NCBI GenBank assembly: GCA_948567375.1
Contig: OX419761.1
Span: 44,740,243 to 44,804,242 of the forward strand
DNA: 64,000 nucleotides
From: Lunularia cruciata
Lineage: Eukaryota; Streptophyta; Marchantiopsida; Lunulariales; Lunulariaceae
Direction of reading: 5' to 3'
Both the position numbers and the translations under genes were made by a program. Below are positions 10,803 through 19,650 of this stretch, one piece after another. The stretch's first letter is position 1; each line of letters begins with the position of its first letter. Under the pieces are notes generated by a model. It was not told where the DNA came from. It saw nothing but the letters and a program-made list of their open reading frames with translations, and ran no database searches.

Positions 10803-13530
10803 TTGGTGTTGGCACGCGGTGGTGTTGGCACTTGGTGGGGCACTTGCGTTTGCGACTTGCTGTTGCAGTTGGTGGTTCGGGTTTGTTGGTGTGGTTACTT
10901 TGTCACGACGGAGTTCTTTGGAGATTCCAAAGGAGTAAGCCCTGCAGTACGCAGTGGGTTTACTCGGAGTGGTGCTCGGTATCAGCCTGTATCTCAGGTC
11001 CCAGTAAGGGAGGAGATTGACTCTGAGTTGGAGTTTGACACAGGAGCTGATTCAGTTGAGAGTGCACTTGGTGTGTCCACACCGTTGTTGTGGGACATGG
11101 ACGAGATTTATGGGGCCTCCAAAGGCCCTAGGCGTTACTCTGGTACAGTGGGTACCATTGAGTTGGATGACTTCATCCAGGAGTTTGATAGTTGGTGTGA
11201 TCTGCAGCAAATGCGGAACCCGACTTTGTTCACACCCTTCATGGCATGGAAGGGGTTGTTTCAGCACTTGGAGGGTCCGCCGATGGATGATTACCATGAG
11301 TTCAGGAGAGCTCATTTGGAGGAGATTGAGTTATGGAGACAGTATTGGTCTCCACACTATGTCTCCATCACTTCAGGTTCGGTGGCCATGAGTAGATCGG
11401 CTGTACCTACGAGTTCTAGCTCGAGTAGTGTTGGTTGAGCTAGTGGAGGTGCACTAGCTAGAGATAGTGCTAGTACGAGTGGAGGTACCGTTGCAGGAGG
11501 TGGTGTGGTACCGGGGTTTAACCCCATGGTGGAGTTCTTCCTATGTTTGAGGCAGAACTACCAGGGAGTGCGGACTGACAAGCTGAAGAGCTTGCAGGAG
11601 TTCCAGTGGAAGGCTGGAGAGAGCCTACGCGAGGCATACACTCGCATGAGGCGGCTGATCAGTTTCACTCAGGGAGTTACTGAGGCCCAGGCAGTCCAGT
11701 TTTGGTATAGGATACTGGACAGGGAGTTGTGACGTAGAGTTCGTGATGCTATGTTGTTGCAGGCTACTTTGCCCACTTTGGCAGTAGTCTTTGGTTTGGC
11801 TGAGCGTATTGAGCTCAACATGGTGGAGGAGAGAGTGGTGACAGCTGGATTTGGTAGAGAGACCTCATCCACGGTTGTGACTTCTTCTAGAGTGCAGCAG
11901 AGTGCACCACGCCCAGTTGGTTTTCGAGGACAGGGTGGACAGCCCAGATCCTATGGAGCGAGTGGAGGGCCTAGTGGAGTTAGACCCTTACCCTCATTTT
12001 CGGGGCAGCAGCAGCCAGTGAGTGGTGGTGTTGCTTGTTGGACTTGTGGTGGACCTCACCATAGGAGAGAGTGTACTCAGGACAGCGGACCTGATACCTC
12101 TGGTGCATCACAGCCAGCACAGAGGCAGTGTGAGCACTGCCATAGATTTGGTCATACTAGTGACCGGTGTTTTGACCTACACCCGGAGTTACGGAGTGGC
12201 AGGGCTGCTATGGCAGGTAGTAGAGGAGCTCCAGTTCATGGAGGACGAGGTGGTAAAGGTGGTGGTAGAGGATCTACACCTAGTAGGGGTGCAGTACCTG
12301 CCCTTACTTCTGACACAGCTATGGCTACTCGGATTGAGCAGTTGGAGCAGAGATTGGCTAGTATGGCTATTGCTCAGAGGAGATCAGATTCGGGTGCTGA
12401 GGCTTCCACCTCATATGCTGGTGATAGAGATGCTTTGGACTTCATGTGCGGAGCAGCACAGGTGGATGCATCTGCAGTAGTGACTAGGAGTGCAGTACGT
12501 GCTCCAGAGCCTAGAGGAGCATCAGTGGAGTTGGACCCACAAAGAGGAGAGGTTGGGAGACAGGTCAGACTTCCCCAGTCTTTCACGCTATCTGAGGCAT
12601 TGCAGACGACATCCATGGTTCCTAGACGTCCCAGTGCAAGTGTGGTAGGTGGTGATGGAGTACCTGATGGAGTACCTTCTAGTCAGCCACCTGCTACTAC
12701 ACAGACTGAGTCTAGCATGATGTTGGGGGCGGCTCAGCTGATTATGCGGCATCCTTTGTTTTCAGCCAGTGACATGTTTACATCGGGAGTTGACCCAGCC
12801 CCAGTGTTCCGGTTGGCTACCACGTTGTGTGAGAGTAGGGATGGTGCGGTTCCTACTACTAGAGCAGAGGTGGTTGGTAGTGGAGCTGACTTGGTTGAGG
12901 AGCATGGGATCCGTTCAGCGACCAGTGGTTTATGGCAGGCAGCAGCGGCTAGATTGGAGGAGTTGCCAGCTAGACCGGCCTTTGAGAGAGCGCGGTTTAC
13001 ACCTGGTGTTGTCCTATTGGATAACCAGAGGGGGATCTTTTGTTTGGTGGGACCTTCAGGGAAGGTCTATACACCACAGAGAGTCTTGTTAGACTCTGGT
13101 GCGCAGCCCCTTATGTTGGGGAAGGCTGCAGTTGTTGGTCTGGAGTTACGGAAGACCGATGTGGAGAGGTGTCCATTTCAGATCCAGACATCTCTTGGTG
13201 GTGGTTCGACACAGTACATCACACGTGGAGAGCTTGTTGTCCAGGTTCAGCCTGGTCATCCGACTGATAGCTCGGTGGTGAGAGCTCAGGCTATTGCGAC
13301 GATAGCTGAGTCCTATGATGTGCTAGTTGGGGGAGCAGTGTTATACCCTATGGGTTTCAGTATTGACTATTGGGAGGAGACAACCTCTTATAGACCTGGT
13401 TGGCAGTCTGGTGAGGGACGGGTATGTCGCCTACCAGTATGCTTCAGTAGTGGCAGTCTTGGCTCACTACAGTCCGGGACCATGGCAGCATCAGTTTTGG
13501 CTTTCAACGGTGTAGTTACTTGGCCTGGTC
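10803..13530 (+). pseudogene. MET-1 gag-protease
   Basis: One reading frame with TGA stops at 11436 and 11730. The N-terminal and capsid-like part includes a region around 11535-11730 with WKAGESLREAYTRMRRL, typical of retrotransposon Gag. Nucleocapsid has two zinc knuckles: 12036-12074 (C-x2-C, two His, C) and a canonical CCHC at 12129-12170, in a basic, glycine-rich context. An aspartic protease follows with L-L-D-S-G-A at 13086-13103 (DSG 13092-13100). The frame runs towards the methyltransferase and is lost at about 13529, where MET-2 has two extra bases and stays open. So protease and methyltransferase were originally one continuous frame. The exact start codon is uncertain. Confidence 0.85.
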
Positions 13531-14562
13531 TTGTTGGAGGGGAACGCCCATGCAGAGGATACTCCAGTACCAGAGGAGATCACTCAGCTATGGAGTACGA
13601 GTGGGATTGTTCCATCCACCTTGGATGTTCCATTGTGGAGTTCAGAGGAGGCATTGCAGCAGCATGCAGATCAGTTGGTGCAGCAGGCTTGGAGTGGAGC
13701 CTTCGTACCATCAGGGGATGAGTGTGAGGATGCGCCTCCAGAGGCGATTGCTTTGACACCTCTGGATACCACACTCATTGCTTGGCAGTACCCAGTAGAG
13801 GGGATATGCCTATTGGAGTTGTTTGGTGGGATCAGCACCGGACTAGCTGCGGTGTTACAGGCGGGTATCCGAGTACAGAGGTACTTGTATGTAGAGAGAG
13901 ATGAGACTGCTAGGCGAGTCTCTCTACATCATGTGGCACACTTGGCCTATTGGTATCCAGAGTTATTACCGATGTCAGCAGTCAGAGGTTACCAGAAGGC
14001 CTTACCAGAAGACATTTCCTTACTGGGGGCGCATGACCTAGAGAGACATGGGCCTGTTCACTTGGTGATTTATGGATGGCCATGTCAGGGACATACACTT
14101 ACGGGCCGTGGTTTGGGTCTTCAGGATCCTCGTTCGGGTGTGTTTTGGGAGATGTTACGGATATTACGACATCTCCAAGTTCATCTGTCTGTTTCTCTAG
14201 CTTACCTTTTGGAGAACGTTCCTTTGATGGGTGATTCTCGCACTAGAGTGGTGGCAAGTACACATCAGGTCCATTCTTGGATGGGACCTGCTGTATTGTT
14301 AGATGCAGCCAGAGTGGGATCACGGGCTCATCGTCTTCGTCTTTGGTGGACGAACCTCTTACCCAGAGAGGTTCTACAGCGTAGTTATGATGGGATTCAG
14401 CGACTAGACCACATTCTTGTTGATGATATCTTGGATGCTGGACGTCAGTCTCAGACAGTAGTAGTGGCTGATAGGTCACCTATGGCAGTGGTGAACCTAG
14501 TTGGACAGCCTAGAGCTGCATTTCCCACACTCATGAGTTTCCCAGGCTCTCATGCTTTTTGA
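13531..14562 (+). pseudogene. C5 cytosine DNA methyltransferase domain within MET-1 Pol
   Basis: A 343-codon open stretch with the methyltransferase motifs in order. Motif I is LLELFGGISTGL (residues 94-105, S-adenosylmethionine binding). Motif II is YVERD (120-124). Motif IV is GWPCQG with catalytic Cys185 (codon 14083-14085). Motif VI is LENVP (227-231). Motif VIII is RAHRLRLWW (265-273). By eye the motif I/II and VIII style is nearer DNMT3-type than DNMT1-type enzymes, without certainty. All key residues are present, although the frame is joined to protease through a 2-bp deletion and ends at TGA 14560 (from CGA). Expected reaction is methylation of cytosine C5 in DNA. MET-2 carries a second copy, cut in two by OTA-C. 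Confidence 0.9.
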
Positions 14563-15321
14563 GAGGGAGGACCTAGACTTGTTTGGGACTCACAGTTATA
14601 GCAATTGGTGGAGCCCAATGCTGATGAGAGAGAGCGGGCGATGGGTTTTTGCACCGGTATTACCGCTGTTCCAGCAGTGTCAGAGGCATCCAGGCGTTAG
14701 GTGTTAGGTCAGGCTATGGACCTGAACTGTTTGACCTGGATTGTGAGCCTTGGTTTGGCAGAGCAGCATAGGATGCGCTTGATAGGCATCACCACTCGGA
14801 CACTTGTGAGCCCTGTGCCTATCAAGACGATTCAAGCACATGCTGGGAGCGATGGACCGAGTGGACATGGTATTCTTGGGACACGTCTTGTAGCTACTAG
14901 GGAGAGTGGTCTACTTGGAGTCCATCCAAGTGAGCGTGGGCTACTTGGATTACACCCTTGGTCCACATGGGATGCAGCCAGAGGACGTATGGAGCTTGCA
15001 GCCAGAGTGGAGGGAGTTTTTCACACAGAGGTTGGGACCTCTAGTGGTCGGGAGCATGACACCATTGCTCCCAAGGGCCCAGTGTAGCAGCCAGTTAGTA
15101 CGTCTTCCACTCCTACTACAGTTACAGAGGATACTTGGGAGCCAGATCTTGGACCCAAGCTTACTGGAGAGGAAAGACGGAGGGTTTGGAGGTTCTTGAG
15201 TAGTCACACGAGTTGTTTTGCCTTCAGTATGAAGGATTTGGGTGCTCTGAAGGGACCTGGTATACGGATTGAGCTGACTAGCGACACACCAGTTTTCCGA
15301 CGTCCTTATTGATATAGTGAT
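14563..15321 (+). pseudogene. MET-1 linker between methyltransferase and reverse transcriptase
   Basis: The same frame continues with stops at 14560, 14599, 14698, 15085 and 15310, several of which fit CAG or CGA altered by C-to-T. A shift may occur around 14800-15080, where another frame (14906-15199) looks more protein-like. The last part (from about 15150) is the reverse transcriptase N-terminus (EERRRVWRFL, then RRPY before the stop at 15310). No other domain is recognised. Confidence 0.6.
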
Positions 15322-15846
15322 ATGGAGAGGACATTGATTCAGAGCCGGAGTAGTGACCTTTTTGAGGCTGGTTTGGTGGAGATTTCACATGGAGAGTATG
15401 CATCAGCGACAGTGATGCCAGCCAAGAAGGATATGCATGGCAACTATACAGATAGGCGGATGTGTGGAGATTACTGTCCTATCAACCGACAGACCAAGGC
15501 TGATTGGTATGCCATGCCTACACCGGAGGAGATTTTTGATGCGATTGGGCATGCAAAGGTCTTCAGTACTTTGGATCTTCGAGCAGGATATCATCAGTTG
15601 CCGATTAGGGAGGAAGATAAGTTCAAGACAGCATTTTGGGCTATTGATCCTCACGGCAAGGATATGTTATATCAGTGGAGGTTCTTACCATTTGGGTTAA
15701 AGAACGCTCCTGCTGAGTTCCAGAGGATCATGGATAGGATCCTAGCTGGATTGGATTTTGCTCGGTGCTATATTGATGCATTTTGGTTTATAGCACTACT
15801 CTGGAGGAGCATGAGAGACAGTTGTTGGAGGTGTTTGAGAGGTTGA
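15322..15846 (+). pseudogene. MET-1 reverse transcriptase, N-terminal half
   Basis: Fingers and palm of a Ty3/gypsy reverse transcriptase: KKDMHGNY, CGDYCPIN, STLDLRAGYHQL and FLPFGLKNAP. The catalytic YIDD is broken: codons for Y-I-D stand at 15769-15777, and a one-base deletion then throws the rest out of frame. MET-2 shows the next bases as gacattt and has its own one-base loss a few bases further on. The remainder of the domain continues in the next frame from 15783. Confidence 0.88.
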
Positions 15847-16580
15847 GATCTCATGGACTCAAACTACATCCTGGGAAGTGTAGGTTCTTCCACAAGCAGG
15901 TTGAGTATTTGGGTCACACTATCTATCCCGGAGGACTTGGTGTTCAGCAGACCAAGGTGGAGGCTATTGCACGTATTCCTCGGCCTACGGATGTGAGCAG
16001 AGTGCGAGCATTCCTTGGGTTGGCAAACTTCTATCGCCGCTATGTTAGAGGATTTAGTGCCATTGCCAAGGCCTTGACTAAGCTGACCAAGCTTACACAG
16101 GAGTGGTGTTGGGGAGATGAGCAGGAGAGAGCTTTTGTAGAGCTCAAGGAGAGGTTGACATCTGCTCCTATTTTGAGGAGACCGATTAGGGGACGACCAT
16201 TTCAGGTTCACATTGATTGGAGTATGTTGGGGCTTGGAGCGGTGCTCACCCAACATGATGATGAGGAGAAGGAGTTTGTGGTGGCCTATGCTAGTCGCTC
16301 CAACAATTCAGCGGAGGCGAAGTATAGTTCATATGAGGGAGAGTGCTTGGCAGCAGTTTGGGCAGTAGCACATTTCCGATGTTACCTGTTTGGTAACCCC
16401 TTCACTCTCATCACTGATCATCAGCCGCTGAAGTGGTTGATGGAGTCCGACAAGCTTTCAGGGAAGCTTGCACAATGGGCTCTGATTTTACAGGAGTATG
16501 ATTTCATGGTTGTTCACAGACCTGGAGTGGTGAACCGTGATGCAGATGGGTTGAGTAGAAACCCATGTCCCAGCCAGTAG
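15783..16580 (+). pseudogene. MET-1 reverse transcriptase C-terminus and RNase H
   Basis: Begins VYS right after the broken YIDD. It includes the thumb/connection motifs GKCRFF, VEYLGHTI and FLGLANFYRRYV. RNase H has HIDWSMLGLGAVL (the usual DAS is DWS), the E of YEGECLAAVWA and ITDHQPLKW. It ends with the VNRDADGLSR segment typical of gypsy RNase H. The stop at 16578 is CAG in MET-2, so it is a later C-to-T change; the frame then continues to 16776. Confidence 0.88.
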
Positions 16581-16633
16581 GATCAGACCGGAGCACGTTG
16601 GCATGGTGAGACAGATGAGGAGATGGTGCCAGG

Positions 16634-18199
16634 TTGGCATGCATCGGCCTTCTGTGTATATTTGCAAAGACTTTGGTGGTATCTCTCTCAGCGCATACAG
16701 GAGGAGTTATTGAGGTCACAGATCCAGAGAGTGAAGATATTGGTACAGTTCAGCGAGACATTCATGATGATGTCTTAGTGATGGACTATCTTTGCACTGG
16801 TGTTGTGGGTGGCACAGTTGGGGCCAAGGAGAGAGACCGTGTTCTTCAGCGAGCCAGATGGTTCAGATTGGAGGGTAGACACCTTTTGCGTGTATGGGAG
16901 GATGGTAGAGTGCGAGTAGTACCACTTCCATCACAGAGACCACAGTTGGTCCGTCATGCTCATGAGGAGCTAGGACATTTTGGAGTAAAGCGTACATATA
17001 GCTTACTTCAGAGTCATTATTGGTGGCGCGGTATGCAGACCGAGGTACAGCAGTTTGTTGCCAGATGTATGGTTTGTGACCGAGTTAGAGCATCATTCAA
17101 TGCTCCTACGCCACAGTTACACCCATTACCTATCATGGGATTGGGTTACCGTTGGAGTTTGGACTTTGCCGGACCTTTACCGCTGACTATGAGACATCAT
17201 CGATATGTTTTGGTGATCGTGGAGCACTTCTCCAAGTGGATTGAGTTGGTGGCACTTCCTGACAAGTCTAGTGAAGGGACAGCTTACTCGTTCTTGGATC
17301 GAGTTCTTAGTCATTTTGGTGCACCAGCTGAAGTTTTGACTGATCAGGGTACAGAGTTCTTGGGAGAGTTTCAGGTCTTGTGTGACAAGGCTTTGATTGA
17401 TCATCGTACTACATCTCGAGATCACCCTGAGGCAGATGGCTTAGCAGAGAGAGTGGTTCAGACGGTGAAGAGAGGATTGCAAAAGTATGGTTTCCAGAGA
17501 GGCCACTTGGGAGATTGGGATCTCCAGTTACCTTGGTTGGCCATGGGCTATCGGTTCAGCCGGCAAGCCTCCTTAGCATCCTTCTCTCCATACTTCCTAC
17601 TCTATGGACGAGATCCAGATTTACCTGCAGCCATTCGTCGAGATGCTACTATAGTTTTGGACTTGGATGACCCCGATGTATGGATGAGCGCATGTTCTCA
17701 ATGGGCAAAGATCTTTTGGAGAGTGATGCTGATGGCCTTTGAGAACTTGGCGATTGCTCAACATAGAGATACTTTATGCTATGCTACCATTCGAGGAGGA
17801 GGTTATAGACCCTCGATCCGTCGATTTCATCCAAGCGACTATGTATATCTACAGCAGACAGCACCGACGACACTTGATGTTTCTACAGGCCATACTATCT
17901 TGAGAGTGCGTGAGGTTTTGCCATCTAGAGTCCTTGTGTTAGAAGGACGTGATGGTGTTGTTTGGAAGGATCATGTGCGCAATTGTGCGCCATGCCACCT
18001 TCCAAACATTGATGGTACTATGGACCCAAGCTTGGCACTTGTACGTGCAGGCTTGAGGTGTATGTTATGTGGCTCTTCTGGTGGAGCTGCTACTATGTTA
18101 GTGTGTGATAGCTGTTCGAGAGGATGGCATATGGCATGTATGACTCCTCCCCTCATGGTGGTTCCTCAGGGACAGTGGTTATGTCCTAGATGTACTTGA
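16634..18199 (+). pseudogene. MET-1 integrase with C-terminal PHD finger
   Basis: 521 open codons, in the -1 frame relative to RNase H; MET-2 shows the same offset. The zinc-binding N-terminus has His108/110 and 115 with Cys145 and Cys148. The catalytic triad Asp177 (SLDFAGP), Asp237 (LTDQGTEF) and Glu272 (LAERVVQ) is intact, with 34 residues between the last two. A C-terminal DNA-binding-like region follows. Instead of a chromodomain there is a PHD finger at residues 476-520 (DNA from 18059), with a complete C4-H-C3 ligand set: C-x2-C, CDSC, WHMAC, CPRC and W before the last pair. PHD fingers read histone H3 tails, so this may direct insertion. Free of stops over 1.5 kb, this is the best-kept part of MET-1. 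Confidence 0.92.
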
Positions 18200-18368
18200 C
18201 CTATAGCTAGTTCATTCTTTATATGGTATAGATTGCAGACAGGCGACTAACGATGGGGCTCCATAGCACCCGGCCTCCTGATCTTTGCCCATTAAAGGGT
18301 ATACCATATACTTAGAGTAGATGGCTATCTGGAGTTAGAGGGACCTAACCGCCAGCTAGGGGGGCGAT
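18200..18368 (+). other. MET-1 3' untranslated segment with polypurine tract
   Basis: After the integrase-PHD stop. ctaggggggcgat at 18356-18368 lies immediately before segment S (tgtggcac). MET-2 has the equivalent agctagggaggcaat. This placement suggests plus-strand synthesis starts at S. Confidence 0.65.
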
Positions 18369-18473
18369 TGTGGCACTTTAGAGTCTATGTATGACTTATG
18401 TGTGAGTTGTGCTTTTAAAGTGTATGATGTTGACAGTGATGTATGTTGTGTAGCAATGTATATACGCATGACA
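18369..18473 (+). repeat. MET-1 internal copy of segment S
   Basis: 105 bp, TGTGGCAC...CATGACA, nearly identical to 18917-19021. Separated from the right L copy by only GC (18474-18475). Confidence 0.9.
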
Positions 18474-18480
18474 GCTGTCA
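18469..18480. other. Palindromic S-L junction
   Basis: TGACAGCTGTCA, a perfect 12-bp inverted repeat formed by the end of S, two bases GC and the start of L. The two outer ends of the inserted element (TGTCA... and ...GACA) are these same half-sites without the GC. Confidence 0.85.
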
Positions 18481-18915
18481 CGCCATTTGTAGTTCCGCAT
18501 CTAGATGCTCGGACACTGGAGTTCCAGTGATGGTAGTTAGAGTTATTCTAGCAGTTTCTCAAGGACTACTTTCCGACGGTTAGATTTTGTGTTTGGGGTA
18601 CTGACTTCACGGTAGGGCCCCCTGTCACTTTGCACCGTCGAGTGTGCCGTCAGCGGGACCGTTAGGGTTTCAGGGCTAGCTCGAGTCCAGGGGGTATAGT
18701 TTCGAAGTGAGCTCTAGAGAGCTCACTTCTCTGATGTTGAGCCTTCGAGTTCCTGGCTATGGTGGACAGAGGCCGGCAAGCGTCACCTGGATTCTCTATG
18801 CTTGAGTGGGTGTGGCTTGACTGTAATCAGTGCCCAGTTGTTGGCAGTTTATAGAGTGACAGATCAAGTACTGATCTGAGTTGAGTTGAGTTGAGAATGT
18901 TAAGCAATCTGATTA
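18476..18915 (+). repeat. MET-1 right terminal repeat segment L
   Basis: 440 bp matching 9088-9536, ending ctgatta, then one T and segment S. Confidence 0.9.
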
Positions 18916-18916
18916 T

Positions 18917-19021
18917 TGTGGCACTTTAGAGTCTATGTATGACTTATGTGTGAGTTGTGCTTTTATAGTGTATGATGTTGACAGCGATGTATGTTGTGTA
19001 GCGATGTATATACGCACGACA
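18917..19021 (+). repeat. MET-1 terminal copy of segment S
   Basis: 105 bp, TGTGGCAC...CGCACGACA. It forms the right end of the element; the AGGG target duplication follows at 19022-19025. Confidence 0.9.
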
Positions 19022-19650
19022 AGGGCAAAACACCAAAATAGATTTGAAAACCTTAGAACCAATAGCTAGACATATGATTTGAAGGTGAGAATTTGGTTAG
19101 TAACATCTGGAAGGATGTAACACAAGATGGAATGAATAGATCAGAAAGAGGGATCACCAAAAGGGGACTTCTACTAATAGAGTTGGAACCAAAATATGCC
19201 TGAAATCTTTGAAGGCAATTTCGGAGGCCTAAATGGATGAATTAGGCCTCAAAAATGTGATAAACCTCCACTCCAACAAAGAAAATGCTGGCCTTCCCTC
19301 CCTCCTGCTTTGTCTTGTCAAGAGCTTTCCAACGGTACCTCACCTACGTGATTTTGAGATTCCTACAAGAAGATTCCCTAAAAGATTCCCTCTGGTCAAA
19401 GCTTTTTTGACCAACCAGATAGGACCAGGACCAACATGTCACCCATCCAAGTAAGTAATCCAAGGGTGGAGCTTGTTGACATGTCACCTATCTATGTAAC
19501 TAATCTTTTGGTGGAGCTTCAGTGGAGGAGATCCGCTTTACCTATATAATAAAGAGAAGGTGCTCCTTTGGGGCATCGGAGTTTGAGTGTGAAAGTGTGT
19601 GTTTCTCATGGTGTGTTTCTCTTCAGGTCTCCTATCCTTGAAGTATTACA
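19022..19650 (+). repeat. CHR-2 solo LTR, right part
   Basis: Continues the CHR LTR from the point where 9087 stops, through a TATA-like acctatataataaag near 19540, to tattaca at 19650. GGTTG follows (19651-19655), matching 8952-8956, so CHR-2 is a solo LTR left by LTR-LTR recombination before MET-1 arrived. Confidence 0.9.

Larger units (their letters stand above)
9088..19021 (+). mobile_element. MET-1: Ty3/gypsy element with DNA methyltransferase, PHD finger and split direct repeats
   Basis: A 9.9-kb unit with TG...CA ends (TGTCAC...CGACA) and a 4-bp AGGG duplication. The CHR-1 LTR shows the empty site with a single AGGG. Coding order is Gag with two CCHC knuckles, aspartic protease, C5 DNA methyltransferase, reverse transcriptase, RNase H, integrase and PHD finger. 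Terminal repeats are split: L (9088-9536) - internal - S (18369-18473) - GC - L (18476-18915) - T - S (18917-19021). MET-2 has the same layout. The polyprotein is broken by stops and two small deletions. Retroelements carrying cytosine methyltransferases are known to me from dinoflagellates and charophyte algae; the split repeats with a DDE integrase are not. Confidence 0.9.

Noticed and set aside
10803..10920. Hydrophobic N-terminus of MET-1 gag as a signal peptide or envelope protein
   Set aside because: It is just upstream of Gag-type sequence, poorly conserved in MET-2, and the start codon is uncertain.
13531..14562. Methyltransferase as a host gene or bacterial contaminant
   Set aside because: It is collinear and, in MET-2, in frame with the retroelement protease, and occurs twice between protease and reverse transcriptase.
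18369..19021. Two S copies explained as a second, truncated element lying next to MET-1
   Set aside because: The AGGG duplication lies outside the last S, and MET-2 repeats the arrangement at an unrelated locus.
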